A DNA stretch of 64,000 nt from Cellulomonas sp. APG4. GTDB lineage: Bacteria > Actinomycetota > Actinomycetes > Actinomycetales > Cellulomonadaceae. Shown here in pieces: positions 9,886 to 18,579 of the stretch; position 1 is the stretch's first letter, and every line of letters starts with the position of its first letter. Under the pieces are notes generated by a model that saw only the letters and a program-made list of their open reading frames with translations, was not told the DNA's origin and did no database searches. The translations under genes were made by a program, and so were the position numbers. The stretch is from assembly GCF_009996735.1 (NCBI RefSeq), contig NZ_JAACYI010000006.1, positions 104,477 through 168,476 on the forward strand, in the 5' to 3' direction.

Positions 9886-11958
9886 GTGAGCGACTCCCCC
9901 GAGACCCCTGGCGACCCGTACACCTGGCTCGAGGAGGTCGAGTCGCAGCGCGCGCTGGCCTGGGTACGTGAGCGCAACGCCGAGACCGCCGCGGCCCTGG
10001 GCGCGACCCCCGAGTTCGGTGCCACACGCGACGCGATCCGCGAGGTGCTCGACTCGCGTGCCAAGATCCCGGACGTCAGCCGGATCGGCGAGCACCTGTA
10101 CAACTTCTGGCGCGACGCCGAGCACCCGCGCGGGCTGTGGAGGCGGACGACGCTCGAGAGCTACCGCACGCCCGAACCCGACTGGGAGACGGTCCTCGAC
10201 CTGGACGCCCTCAACGCGGCCGAGGGCGAGGACTGGGTGTGGCACGGCGCCACGGTGCTGCGGCCCGAGTACCGCAAGGCCCTCGTCGAGCTGTCCCACG
10301 GCGGCTCGGACGCCGACGTGACGCGCGAGCTCGACCTGGTCACCAAGCAGTTCGTCGACCCCGCCGACGGCGGTTTCCTGCGTCCCGAGGCCAAGGGCAC
10401 GGTGTCGTGGGTCGACGAGGACGAGATCTTCGTCGCGACGGACTTCGGGCCGGGGTCGATGACGCCGTCGGGGTATCCCCGGATCGCCAAGCGCTGGCGC
10501 CGCGGGACCCCGCTGGAGGCCGCCGAGACGGTGTACGAGGGCGCCGCGACGGACATGTACATCGCGGCGTTCAAGGACCGCACGCCGGGGTTCGAGCGGG
10601 AGTACGTGGTGCGGACCATCGCGTTCTACGCCGAGGAGACCTTCCTGCTGCGCGAGGGCGCCCTCGTCCGGGTCGAGGTCCCCACCTCGGCCGAGGTCGG
10701 TTTCCACCGCGAGTGGCTCACGGTCACGCTGCGCGAGGACTGGACTCCCGTCGAGGGCGGCCCGACCTTCGCAGGCGGCTCGCTGCTGGCCGCACCGCTC
10801 GAGGACTTCCTCGCAGGGTCCCGCGACCTCACGGTGCTGTTCGCCCCGAGCCCGACGACATCCCTGTCCGGGGCGGCGTTCACGCGCCACCACCTGGTGC
10901 TGACCGTCCTCGACGACGTCAAGAACCGCCTCGAGGTGCTGACCCCGCCGCGTGAGGCCGTGGCCGGCGTCCCGTGGGAGCGTGGCGAGCTGGCCGGGGT
11001 CCCCTCGATCGGGACCGTCGGCGTGCGCGCCGTCGACCGCGTGGAGAGTGACGACGTCTGGCTCGTCACCACCGACTACCTCACGCCCACCACCCTCTCG
11101 CTCGCGACGGTGGGGGCGGACGCCGCGCCCGAGCCGCTCAAGGGGATGCCCGCGTTCTTCGACACCACCGGCCTCGCCGTGAGCCAGCACTTCGCGACGT
11201 CGGCCGACGGCACGCGCGTCCCGTACTTCCAGGTGGCCCGCGAGGACCTCGAGCACGACGGCACCGCGCCCACGCTCCTCTACGGCTACGGCGGGTTCGA
11301 GATCTCGCTGCTGCCCTCGTACTCGGGCGGCCTCGGCCGTGCGTGGCTCGAGCGCGGCGGGGTCTACACCGTCGCCAACATCCGTGGCGGCGGCGAGTAC
11401 GGCCCGCGCTGGCACCAGGCCGCGCTCAAGGAGAACCGGCACCGTGCCTACGAGGACTTCGCGGCGGTCGCGGAGGACCTCGTGGGCCGGGGCGTCACCG
11501 CGCCTGCGCACCTGGGGATCCAGGGCGGTTCGAACGGCGGTCTGCTCACGGGCAACATGCTCGTGCGGCGTCCCGACCTGTTCGGTGCCGTCGTCATCCA
11601 GGTCCCGCTGCTCGACATGCGCCGGTACTCGCGCCTGCTGGCGGGTGCCTCGTGGATGGCCGAGTACGGCGACCCGGACGACCCTGCGCAGTGGGGGTTC
11701 ATCCGCACCTTCTCGCCGTACCACCTGGTCGAGGAGAGCACGGACTACCCGCCCGTGCTCCTCACGACCTCCACCCGTGACGACCGCGTGCACCCGGGCC
11801 ACGCCCGCAAGCTCGCCGCCCGGCTGCGCGAGTGGGGCAAGGACGTGACGTACTACGAGAACGTCGAGGGCGGGCACGGCGGCGCGGCGGACAACTCGCA
11901 GGCCGCGCACATGTCCGCGCTGGCGTACCGGTTCCTGTGGGAGCGGCTGGCGGGCTGA
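9886..11958 (+). CDS. Prolyl oligopeptidase family serine peptidase (S9)
   Basis: 690-residue alpha/beta-hydrolase peptidase. It has an N-terminal beta-propeller domain (about 70-410) that gates access, then the catalytic domain. The nucleophile motif GGSNGG places Ser549, the acid is in TRDDRVHPGH (Asp632/633), and the base is His664 in EGGHGG. No signal peptide is visible, so it is probably cytosolic and cleaves short proline-containing or dibasic peptides; prolyl endopeptidase and oligopeptidase B members look alike. GTG 9886 fits a leaderless message; GTG 9880, two codons earlier, is the alternative. It is divergent from ligA. Confidence 0.9.
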   Translation: MSDSPETPGDPYTWLEEVESQRALAWVRERNAETAAALGATPEFGATRDAIREVLDSRAKIPDVSRIGEHLYNFWRDAEHPRGLWRRTTLESYRTPEPDWETVLDLDALNAAEGEDWVWHGATVLRPEYRKALVELSHGGSDADVTRELDLVTKQFVDPADGGFLRPEAKGTVSWVDEDEIFVATDFGPGSMTPSGYPRIAKRWRRGTPLEAAETVYEGAATDMYIAAFKDRTPGFEREYVVRTIAFYAEETFLLREGALVRVEVPTSAEVGFHREWLTVTLREDWTPVEGGPTFAGGSLLAAPLEDFLAGSRDLTVLFAPSPTTSLSGAAFTRHHLVLTVLDDVKNRLEVLTPPREAVAGVPWERGELAGVPSIGTVGVRAVDRVESDDVWLVTTDYLTPTTLSLATVGADAAPEPLKGMPAFFDTTGLAVSQHFATSADGTRVPYFQVAREDLEHDGTAPTLLYGYGGFEISLLPSYSGGLGRAWLERGGVYTVANIRGGGEYGPRWHQAALKENRHRAYEDFAAVAEDLVGRGVTAPAHLGIQGGSNGGLLTGNMLVRRPDLFGAVVIQVPLLDMRRYSRLLAGASWMAEYGDPDDPAQWGFIRTFSPYHLVEESTDYPPVLLTTSTRDDRVHPGHARKLAARLREWGKDVTYYENVEGGHGGAADNSQAAHMSALAYRFLWERLAG

Positions 11959-11987
11959 ACGAGGCGCGACGTGTCGGTGCACGGGTC

Positions 11988-11993
11988 TAGCGT
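11988..11993 (+). promoter_or_regulatory. -10 box TAGCGT upstream of the VOC gene
   Basis: TAGCGT lies about 57 bases before the VOC start. This gives a conventional 5' leader of about 50 bases that contains a GGGAG ribosome site near 12040. Confidence 0.4.
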
Positions 11994-12050
11994 CCGGGTG
12001 ACGGGCTCGACCTGAGTCCCGTCACCTCGTCCTCGCCCCGGGAGCGCGTC

Positions 12051-12446
12051 ATGCCCGTCCGCTGGTACTCCGTCGTCGTCGACTGCACAGACGTCCACGC
12101 CCAGGCCCGGTGGTGGGCCACGGCCCTCGGCTGGGAGAAGGCCTACGAGGCCGACGACGAGGTGGTGCTCGTCCCGCCGCACGCGCTCACCGCGAGGGCC
12201 TCGGTCCCGGTCGAGGAGCAGGGGCCCGGCCTCGTCTTCGTCCCGGTGCCCGAGGGCAAGACGGTGAAGAACCGACTGCACCTGGACCTCGCGCCACGCG
12301 CCGATGACGACCAGGCGGCCGAGGTCCAGCGTCTGATCGAGCTCGGCGCGACCCGGGTCGACGTGGGCCAGGGTCCGGAGGTCAGCTGGGTCGTGCTGGC
12401 GGATCCCGAGGGCAACGAGTTCTGCGTGCTCTCGCCGCGCGACTGA
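12051..12446 (+). CDS. VOC-family (glyoxalase-like) protein
   Basis: 131-residue protein of the vicinal-oxygen-chelate superfamily. It has one copy of the beta-alpha-beta-beta-beta module duplicated: it starts RWYSVVVDCTDVHAQARWW and ends DPEGNEFCVLSPRD, the usual first and last strands. KNRLHLDLAP carries the mid-domain His typical of metal-binding members. The ATG at 12051 has GGGAG about 6 bases upstream. It converges on the Rv3015c-like gene with 8 bases between stops. Its role (lyase, dioxygenase or resistance protein) is not predictable. Confidence 0.82.
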   Translation: MPVRWYSVVVDCTDVHAQARWWATALGWEKAYEADDEVVLVPPHALTARASVPVEEQGPGLVFVPVPEGKTVKNRLHLDLAPRADDDQAAEVQRLIELGATRVDVGQGPEVSWVVLADPEGNEFCVLSPRD

Positions 12447-12454
12447 CGGATGCC

Positions 12455-13498
12455 TCAGCCGGCGTCGGCGGTCTCGGCGAGCTCGGCGGCCACGCGCACC
12501 GCCGACGCGATCGCAGGGCGCAGCGCGCGCAGGTCGTTGATCACCAGGTCGCCGCCCGTGAGCGTCGGCGACGCCTCGACGTGCACGGCGACGTCGGCGA
12601 GATCACGCGCCGGCAGACCGACGGCGGTCCAGGGCCGGGCGATCCCACGCGCGACCTTCGCGACGTCGGTGCGGCGTCCGTTGCGCTCGGGCGGCAGCCC
12701 GAACCACATGCGACGGCCCGCTTCGACGACGGCCGCCACCTGCTCCCACTGGGGCCCGCGCACGGCATCGGCCCCGAGGCCCACCGCGTCCGCCCCGCTC
12801 GCCGCGAGGGCCGTGAGCGCCCTCGACGCGAAGCGGAGCCCACCGTGGGCGACCACCTCGACGGCCCCCGCCGCACGAGCACCGTCGACCACTGACGTCA
12901 AGCCCTGGGCGACCAGCTCGCCCTCGACCGCCGCGAGTCGACCGTGCCCCGAGAACGTCGCGACGGTGCCGCCCAGCACGTCGGGAAGCATGGGCTCGCG
13001 CAGCACGACGACGGGCTCGGCACCGGGCACCGACGCGCGCACCGAGGCGAGGAGGGGACCGAGCCCCTCGGCGAGCGCCGCGACGACGTCGCGCACCGCG
13101 CCGGCGTCGGCGAGCACACGGTCGCCGCGCGCGAGGTACAGGATCGCGGCGAGGCTCCACGGGCCGCGCACCGACACCACGAGCCGCCCCGTCCAGCCGT
13201 GGGCCGCGACCGCGAGCGCGTCGAGGTCCTCCCGCAGCAACGCCTCCGTGCGACGCTGGTCGGCCCCCGGGCGGTCGGCGAGCTTCCAGCCGTGCGGCCC
13301 GAGCTCCACAGGCATCTCGGGCAGGAGCGCCGCGGTACGCGCGACCGACTCCGCCCACGGCCCGCGCGAGGGCAGCTGGACGGTCGGTGGGAGCGGCTCG
13401 ACGCCGTGCGGGGCGCGGGCGAGCTCGTCGACCGCCGTGCGCTGCGCCTCGAGCACCTTCGTCCCGGGCCACGGGCCGAGGACGCTGACGCCCGTCAC
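12455..13498 (-). CDS. MetE/uroporphyrinogen-decarboxylase-fold protein, Rv3015c-like
   Basis: 347-residue protein of the cobalamin-independent methionine-synthase-like superfamily, often auto-annotated as methionine synthase. It begins [20 protein letters not shown] and contains [19 protein letters not shown]. It has no cysteine anywhere, so the zinc site (His/Glu/two Cys) that activates homocysteine in true MetE is absent; a methionine-synthase role is doubtful. The GTG at 13498 overlaps the mnmA stop by four bases (GTGA), as expected for translational coupling. The order mnmA - this gene - ligA is conserved in actinobacteria, which hints at a tRNA- or sulfur-linked role, so far only inferred. 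Confidence 0.75.
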   Translation of the reverse strand: MTGVSVLGPWPGTKVLEAQRTAVDELARAPHGVEPLPPTVQLPSRGPWAESVARTAALLPEMPVELGPHGWKLADRPGADQRRTEALLREDLDALAVAAHGWTGRLVVSVRGPWSLAAILYLARGDRVLADAGAVRDVVAALAEGLGPLLASVRASVPGAEPVVVLREPMLPDVLGGTVATFSGHGRLAAVEGELVAQGLTSVVDGARAAGAVEVVAHGGLRFASRALTALAASGADAVGLGADAVRGPQWEQVAAVVEAGRRMWFGLPPERNGRRTDVAKVARGIARPWTAVGLPARDLADVAVHVEASPTLTGGDLVINDLRALRPAIASAVRVAAELAETADAG

Positions 13499-14583
13499 CG
13501 GCCGGACCCGGCCACGGTCGCCTGACCGAGCACGCGCGTCCCGTCGTAGAGGACCACGGACTGACCGGGCGCGATCCCACGCAGCCCCTCGTGCAGCTCG
13601 ACCTCGAGGTCCTGGGCACCCGTGGACGCGGCACGCACCCGCCCGGGGACCGGCGTGCCGTGCGCCCGCACCTGGACCGCGCACTCCCGCCAGGCCCGCG
13701 GTGCGTCGTCGAACCAGACCGCACGCTCGCCCGTGAGGCGGTGCACCGTGAGCAGCTCGGCCGCGCCGACCACCACGGTGTTGGTCGCGGGCTGGACCTC
13801 GAGCACGTAGCGGGCGCGGCCGTCGGCAGCCGGTCGGCCCAGCGCGAGCCCGCGCCGCTGGCCCACCGTGTAGGCGTAGGCGCCGTCGTGCCGGCCGACC
13901 ACGGTCCCGTCCGCGTCGACGACGTCGCCGGGGCGGCTCCCGAGGCGCTCGCGCAGGAATCCCTGCGTGTCGCCGTCGGCCACGAAGCAGATGTCGTACG
14001 AGTCGGGCTTGGCCGAGACCGAGAGCCCCCGAGCGGCGGCCTCGCGGCGCACGTCGTCCTTCGTGGCGGCGTCGCCCAGCGGGAACATCGCCCGTGCGAG
14101 CCGCTCGGGCCCCATGACGGCGAGGACGTACGACTGGTCCTTCGCCGCGTCGCGGGCCCGGTGCAGCGCGCGCACGCCGTCGTCGTCGATCTCCACGCGC
14201 GCGTAGTGACCCGTGCAGACCGCGTCGAAGCCGAGCGCCACGCCCTTGTCGAGCAGTGCCTCGAACTTGATGTGCTCGTTGCAGCGGACGCACGGGTTGG
14301 GTGTGCGCCCCGCCTCGTACTCGGCGAGGAAGTCCGCGACGACCGTCTGCTCGAACCGCTCCGACAGGTCCCACACGTAGTACGGGATGCCCAGCACGTC
14401 GGCCGCGCGGCGCGCGTCGCCCGCGTCCTCGATCGAGCAGCAGCCTCGCGAGCCCGTACGCATCTGGTCACGGTTGCGCGAGAGCGCCATGTGGACGCCG
14501 ACGACGTCGTGGCCGGCGTCGACCGCGCGTGCGGCCGCGACCGCCGAGTCGACGCCGCCGGAGAGCGCTGCCAGGACACGCAT
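13495..14583 (-). CDS. mnmA: tRNA-specific 2-thiouridylase MnmA
   Basis: Thiolates uridine 34 of tRNA Lys/Glu/Gln using persulfide sulfur passed from a cysteine desulfurase. 362 residues, normal for the family. The PP-loop ATP-binding motif SGGVDS is at 8-13. The catalytic cysteine is Cys98 in NPCVRCN, and the persulfide partner is Cys200 in [19 protein letters not shown] and DQSYVL landmarks are present. iscS, the likely sulfur donor, lies upstream on the same strand. TACCCT sits 6 bases before the ATG, consistent with a leaderless transcript. Confidence 0.96.
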   Translation of the reverse strand: MRVLAALSGGVDSAVAAARAVDAGHDVVGVHMALSRNRDQMRTGSRGCCSIEDAGDARRAADVLGIPYYVWDLSERFEQTVVADFLAEYEAGRTPNPCVRCNEHIKFEALLDKGVALGFDAVCTGHYARVEIDDDGVRALHRARDAAKDQSYVLAVMGPERLARAMFPLGDAATKDDVRREAAARGLSVSAKPDSYDICFVADGDTQGFLRERLGSRPGDVVDADGTVVGRHDGAYAYTVGQRRGLALGRPAADGRARYVLEVQPATNTVVVGAAELLTVHRLTGERAVWFDDAPRAWRECAVQVRAHGTPVPGRVRAASTGAQDLEVELHEGLRGIAPGQSVVLYDGTRVLGQATVAGSGR

Positions 14584-14589
14584 GCGGCC

Positions 14590-14595
14590 AGGGTA
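14590..14595 (-). promoter_or_regulatory. -10 box TACCCT for mnmA, leaderless arrangement
   Basis: On the minus strand TACCCT is followed by 6 bases and then the mnmA ATG (14583). No ribosome site lies between. Confidence 0.55.
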
Positions 14596-14679
14596 CGTGG
14601 CGGCTCGGGGCCACGCGGACGGCGCCCGACCCCGGACGGCAGTGACCCCGGGCCGGCCGGCCCATCACCGGGAAGGTCC

Positions 14680-15303
14680 TCAGCGGCGCAGGCGCTCGGC
14701 GCGGGGGTGCTCGGGCCGCGGGTCGCCGGCGGCGATGCGGTAGAAGACGTGCGGACGCACCGGGTGACCCACGGGTACGGCCGGGTGCTCGAAGTCGCAC
14801 GACGGGTCCCGACGCATCCCGATCCGCTCCATCACGGCGCGCGAGCGCAGGTTGCCGCGGGCGGTGAACGACGCGACCTCGGGCCAGCCGAGCGCCCCGA
14901 AGGCGTGGTCCAGGGCGGCGTGGGCGGCCTCGGTGGCGAACCCGTGGCCCCAGTGGGCGGCCGCGAGACGCCAGCCCACCTCCACCCTGGGTTGGAAGGT
15001 CGCCTCGAACCGCACGGGCCACAGCCCGGTGTATCCGATGAACGCGCCCGTGTCGCGTCGCTCGAGCGCCCACAGCCCCCAGCCGTGCTCACGCCAGTGC
15101 GCCTCGATGCGGGCGACGAAGGCCTCCGTCTCGGCAGGGGTCTGGGGTCGTACGAAGTGCTCCATGACCACCGGGTCCGCGTTCATCGCCGCGAACGCCG
15201 CGACGTCGTCGGGGCCGAACGCGCGCAGCAGCAGGCGGTCCGTGCGCAGGACGACGACGGCATCGCTCGCCGGGGCGTGGGGGCGGGACAGGTCCGGCTG
15301 CAT
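14680..15303 (-). CDS. GNAT-family acetyltransferase, RimJ/RimL type
   Basis: 207-residue acetyltransferase of the Acetyltransf_3 (RimJ/RimL) group. It has RTDRLLLRAFGPDDVAAFAA at the N-terminus, then GYTGLWPVRF, and VEVGWRLAAAHWGHGFATEA, which holds the acetyl-CoA loop. The C-terminal SRAVMERIGMRRD is typical. ATG 15303 is preferred over upstream codons because the conserved start follows directly and TACGAT lies 6 bases upstream. Members acetylate ribosomal protein N-termini or small molecules; the substrate here is unknown. It stands between mnmA and a divergent HNH gene. Confidence 0.85.
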   Translation of the reverse strand: MQPDLSRPHAPASDAVVVLRTDRLLLRAFGPDDVAAFAAMNADPVVMEHFVRPQTPAETEAFVARIEAHWREHGWGLWALERRDTGAFIGYTGLWPVRFEATFQPRVEVGWRLAAAHWGHGFATEAAHAALDHAFGALGWPEVASFTARGNLRSRAVMERIGMRRDPSCDFEHPAVPVGHPVRPHVFYRIAAGDPRPEHPRAERLRR

Positions 15304-15309
15304 CGGGCG

Positions 15310-15315
15310 ATCGTA
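15310..15315 (-). promoter_or_regulatory. -10 box TACGAT for the acetyltransferase gene
   Basis: TACGAT on the minus strand ends 6 bases before ATG 15303, with no ribosome site between; a leaderless arrangement. Confidence 0.55.
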
Positions 15316-15416
15316 GCGAGGGGCTCGCCGGTGGCTCGCCGGCGCACCCCGGACCCCGCACGTCGCACCCCGCACGTTGCTTCTCCGTGCCTCGCATGTG
15401 TGTCGGACGTCGTCCG

Positions 15417-15422
15417 TACTGT
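15417..15422 (+). promoter_or_regulatory. -10 box TACTGT for the HNH gene
   Basis: TACTGT ends 6 bases before ATG 15429, and the intervening sequence has no useful ribosome site, so the message is probably leaderless. Confidence 0.5.
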
Positions 15423-15428
15423 CGGGGT

Positions 15429-17081
15429 ATGTCCCTGGTCCCCCACCCCGGCCCGAGCGAGCTGATGTTCGCCGCCGAGGTGGTGCGTGCTCGCCCACGC
15501 GTGCCGCAGCCCGCGGCGTGGGCCGACCGTCACCCCGTCGCGGCGCGCCTCGAGGACCGGGCTCCGGACCCCGAGCTGGTCACCGAGCTCGCGTCGCTCG
15601 AGCCGGGCGACCTCGACGACGCGACGTTGCTCGAGGTCGTGGCGGGGTGGGAGCGCGCCATCGCGTGGGCTGCGGCGCGCCAGGCCGCAGCGGCAGCCGA
15701 GGTCGAGCGCCGAGCCGGTGGTGCACGCCTCGAGGCGGTGGCCGACGAGATCGCGGTGCGGCTCGCCACCTCGCGGCGCTCGGCCGAGCAGCTCGTCGAT
15801 CGCGGACGCGCGCTGGCCCACCTGCCCGAGGTCCACGACGCCCTCGCCGCGGGTCTGCTCGACGTGCGCAAGGCGGACGCGCTGGTGCGAGAGACGCGGC
15901 ACCGGTCCTTCGAGGACGCCCGGAAGATCCTCACCCAGGTGCTGCCGACGGCGCCGTCCCGCACGGCTCCGCAGCTGCGCGCGGCGGTGCGCCGGGCCGA
16001 GGCGGCGCTCGACCCCGCGGCGCTGCGCGTCAGGCACACGCGCGCCCGCGGTGACCGCTGCGTCCGGATGACCCCGGCCCCCGACGCGATGGCGTGGGTC
16101 ACGGCGTTCCTGCCCGCGACCGACGCGATGACGGTGATGACCGCCGTCGACGCGATCGCAGCGTCGGTGCGGCCCGAGGACGACCGCTCCGTGGATGCGC
16201 GCCGTGCCGATGCGCTGACCGACGTGATGCGTCGCGTCCTCGACGCAGGGGTCGGACCAGATGGTCCGCTGCCCGTCCGCAGGACCCGACGCCCGCACCT
16301 CCAGGTCACCGTGCCGCTCACGGGCCTGCACGCCGACGACGTCGCGGAGCTCGCGGGCTACGGCGCGATCCCCACCGTCCTCGTCCATGAGTCGCTCCAC
16401 GACGCGACGCTCGAGCCCGTCGTCATCGACCCCCGCACGGGCGAGATCGCCGGCCCCGCGCAGGGGTGGCGCCGCTCCCCGACGCCGCGATCCTCGCACG
16501 AGCCGTCCCCAGCCACGCGGACCTCGCACGAGGCGTCGCCGGACGAGCCGCCCCGGCACGAGCGCATCCCGCGCGAACGAGCGCCGGGCGAGCCACCCCG
16601 GCACGAGCGCACCCCGCGCGAACGAGCGCCCGGCGAGCCACCCCCAGGCGAGCCCTCCACGCGCGAGGAGTCACCCCCGTCACCCTCCCTCGCGTCCAGC
16701 GCCCCAGGACCCGCGGCGCCCAGCCGCGCGCGCGGGTCGGCGGAGAGATCACCGGACACGATCGGCTACCGCCCGGGCGCTGCCCTCGCGCGGCTCGTGA
16801 TCGAGCGCGACGTGACGTGCACGTTCCCCGGTTGCCAGGTGCCGTCGTCGCGCTGCGACCTCGACCACATCGAGCCCTTCGACAGCTCGCGTCCGGCTGA
16901 CACGCAGACGCGGGCCGAGAACCTGCACGCCCTCTGCCGCCATCACCACCGTCTCAAGACGCACCATGGCTGGACGCCGGTGCGGGACCCGACCACGGGC
17001 AGCACCACGTGGACCTCTCCCCTGGGCCGTCGCTACGCCCGACCGCCGGCGCACGCCGATCCTGCCGCTACGGCGGAGTGA
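15429..17081 (+). CDS. DUF222 / HNH endonuclease domain protein (13E12-type)
   Basis: 550-residue protein of the large actinobacterial family with an N-terminal helical DUF222 domain (about 50-340) and a C-terminal HNH nuclease domain. The HNH part reads CTFPGC, then CDLDHIEPF, then LCRHHHRLKTHHGW, so the His/Asn/His and Cys metal ligands are intact. Between the domains is a Pro/Glu/Arg-rich linker (about 355-445) containing a 45-bp tandem duplication. The family is multicopy in many actinobacterial genomes and of unknown function; no integrase or transposase accompanies it here. The upstream in-frame ATG at 15387 is less likely as start. Confidence 0.88.
   Translation: MSLVPHPGPSELMFAAEVVRARPRVPQPAAWADRHPVAARLEDRAPDPELVTELASLEPGDLDDATLLEVVAGWERAIAWAAARQAAAAAEVERRAGGARLEAVADEIAVRLATSRRSAEQLVDRGRALAHLPEVHDALAAGLLDVRKADALVRETRHRSFEDARKILTQVLPTAPSRTAPQLRAAVRRAEAALDPAALRVRHTRARGDRCVRMTPAPDAMAWVTAFLPATDAMTVMTAVDAIAASVRPEDDRSVDARRADALTDVMRRVLDAGVGPDGPLPVRRTRRPHLQVTVPLTGLHADDVAELAGYGAIPTVLVHESLHDATLEPVVIDPRTGEIAGPAQGWRRSPTPRSSHEPSPATRTSHEASPDEPPRHERIPRERAPGEPPRHERTPRERAPGEPPPGEPSTREESPPSPSLASSAPGPAAPSRARGSAERSPDTIGYRPGAALARLVIERDVTCTFPGCQVPSSRCDLDHIEPFDSSRPADTQTRAENLHALCRHHHRLKTHHGWTPVRDPTTGSTTWTSPLGRRYARPPAHADPAATAE
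16545..16634. repeat. 45-bp tandem duplication in the linker of the HNH protein gene
   Basis: Units 16545-16589 and 16590-16634 differ at only a few positions and encode two copies of a 15-residue EPPRHER(I/T)PRERAPG segment. A partial third unit follows. The linker length is therefore likely to vary between strains. Confidence 0.85.
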
Positions 17082-17249
17082 TCCGGCGCGCCGTCCACAG
17101 CCGGTCGCATGCCCCATCGGCGTCCCCCCGCCGCACGTCCGCTGCGCGTCCCCGTCGCACGCCCGCTCCGCGTCCCCCGCCGCGCGCCCGCTCCGCGAGC
17201 CCCGCCGCATGCGCCTGCCGAGCGCGCCTGCCGAGCGCGTCGCCGTAGC
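17082..17249. repeat. Low-complexity GC spacer between HNH gene and iscS
   Basis: This 168-bp gap between convergent genes is built from degenerate copies of ccgcacgcccgctccgcgtc-like words (about 17120-17240). No coding capacity, promoter or clean terminator hairpin was seen. Confidence 0.5.
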
Positions 17250-18470
17250 TCAGGCGAGACCGGCGCGGCGGGCGCGGGCGACGGCGTCTGGCAGGACGGC
17301 CAGCACGTGATCGACGTCGGCCTCCGTCGAGGTGCGCCCGAGCGAGAGCCGCAGCGCGCCGCGCGCCTGCTCCTCGCCGAGCCCCGAGGCGAGCAGCACG
17401 TGTGACGGCTGCGCGACGCCCGCGGTGCACGCCGCACCCGTCGAGCACCGCACGCCTGCGGTGTCGAGCAGGTAGATGAGGGAGTCGCCGTCGCAGCCCG
17501 GGAAGGTCCACAGCGCGATGCCCGGCAGCCGCGCAGGGCCGCCGTCCTCGCCCGCGGCCCCAATCCTGGGCCCCTGCAGGACGGCGTCGGGCACGGTGGC
17601 ACGCACGCCCTCGACGAGGCGTTCGCACAGCCCCTCGAGGCGCCTCGCCTCGGCCTCTCGCGACGCGACCGCGGCCTCGAGCGCCGCGGCGAAACCCGCC
17701 GCGGCGGCGGCCGGCAGCGTGCCCGAACGGACGCCACGCTCGTGACCGCCGCCGTGCAGCACAGGCTCGAGCGCGAGACCGCGCCGGGCGACCAGGGCAC
17801 CGATGCCGACGGGTCCGCCCACCTTGTGCGCCGACACGCTGACGGCGTCGGCCGCGACCTGCTGCAGGTCGACCCGCAGCGTGCCCACCGACTGCACCGC
17901 GTCGACGTGCACCGGGACACCCCGCTCGTGCGCGAGCCCGACGACGCCCCGCACCGGCTGGACGGCGCCCGTCTCGTTGTTCGCCCACATCACGCTCACG
18001 AGTGCCGGGGCGCCCTCGGCGTCGTCGGCGTCCAGGGCCCGGGCGAGCCCGCCGAGCGCGAGCACGCCGTCGCGGTCGACGGGCAGTTCGACGAGCGAGG
18101 CCCCTTCGTGCTCGACGAGCCAGCGTGCAGGATCCAGGACGGCATGGTGCTCGACGGCCGAGACGAGCAGCCGTCTGGCGGCGGGATCGGCCCTGCGCCG
18201 TGCCCAGGCGATCCCCTTGACAGCGAGGTTGTCGGCCTCGGTGCCCCCCGACGTCAGGAGCACCTCGCCCGGGTCCGCACCAAGGGCGGCCGCGATGCGC
18301 TCCCGTGACTCCTCGACCACGCGACGGGCAGCACGCCCTGCGGCGTGCAGGGACGAGGGGTTCCCGGTGCGGGTGAGCTCGCGGGCCATCGCCTCGAGCG
18401 CGAGCGGGTGCATCGGGGTGGTCGCCGCGTGATCCAGGTACGCCTCCCGGCCGGCTCCGAGTGAGGACAC
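17250..18470 (-). CDS. iscS: Cysteine desulfurase (IscS/NifS family)
   Basis: PLP enzyme that takes sulfur from cysteine and carries it as a persulfide. 406 residues. It begins YLDHAATTPMHPLALEAM. The PLP lysine is Lys216 in SAHKVGGPVG, and the active-site cysteine is Cys342 in RCSTGAACTAG. The GNPSSLHAAGR and EHHAVLDPARWL landmarks are present. The sulfur acceptor is probably MnmA, encoded downstream on the same strand, and possibly Fe-S assembly as well. GTG 18470 has TAGACT 7 bases upstream, a leaderless arrangement; no in-frame ATG precedes the conserved start. Confidence 0.94.
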   Translation of the reverse strand: MSSLGAGREAYLDHAATTPMHPLALEAMARELTRTGNPSSLHAAGRAARRVVEESRERIAAALGADPGEVLLTSGGTEADNLAVKGIAWARRRADPAARRLLVSAVEHHAVLDPARWLVEHEGASLVELPVDRDGVLALGGLARALDADDAEGAPALVSVMWANNETGAVQPVRGVVGLAHERGVPVHVDAVQSVGTLRVDLQQVAADAVSVSAHKVGGPVGIGALVARRGLALEPVLHGGGHERGVRSGTLPAAAAAGFAAALEAAVASREAEARRLEGLCERLVEGVRATVPDAVLQGPRIGAAGEDGGPARLPGIALWTFPGCDGDSLIYLLDTAGVRCSTGAACTAGVAQPSHVLLASGLGEEQARGALRLSLGRTSTEADVDHVLAVLPDAVARARRAGLA

Positions 18471-18477
18471 GGCCGCG

Positions 18478-18483
18478 AGTCTA
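18478..18483 (-). promoter_or_regulatory. -10 box TAGACT for iscS, leaderless arrangement
   Basis: On the minus strand TAGACT is separated by 7 bases from the GTG start of iscS at 18470. Confidence 0.6.
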
Positions 18484-18579
18484 CGGAGGACGGCGGAGCC
18501 CGCCCGTACCGCAGCCCCCGCCACGGTTCCCCCACAGCTGCTCCACCGCAGCCACCGCACCACCTGGCACAATTCCCCG

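Noticed and set aside
12455..13498. Naming the Rv3015c-like gene metE
   Set aside because: The protein has no Cys and is less than half the length of MetE, so a methionine synthase symbol would be misleading.
15429..17081. HNH gene as a homing endonuclease or mobile element
   Set aside because: No intron, intein, integrase, terminal repeats or target duplication were seen. DUF222/HNH proteins are ordinary multicopy genes in actinobacteria.
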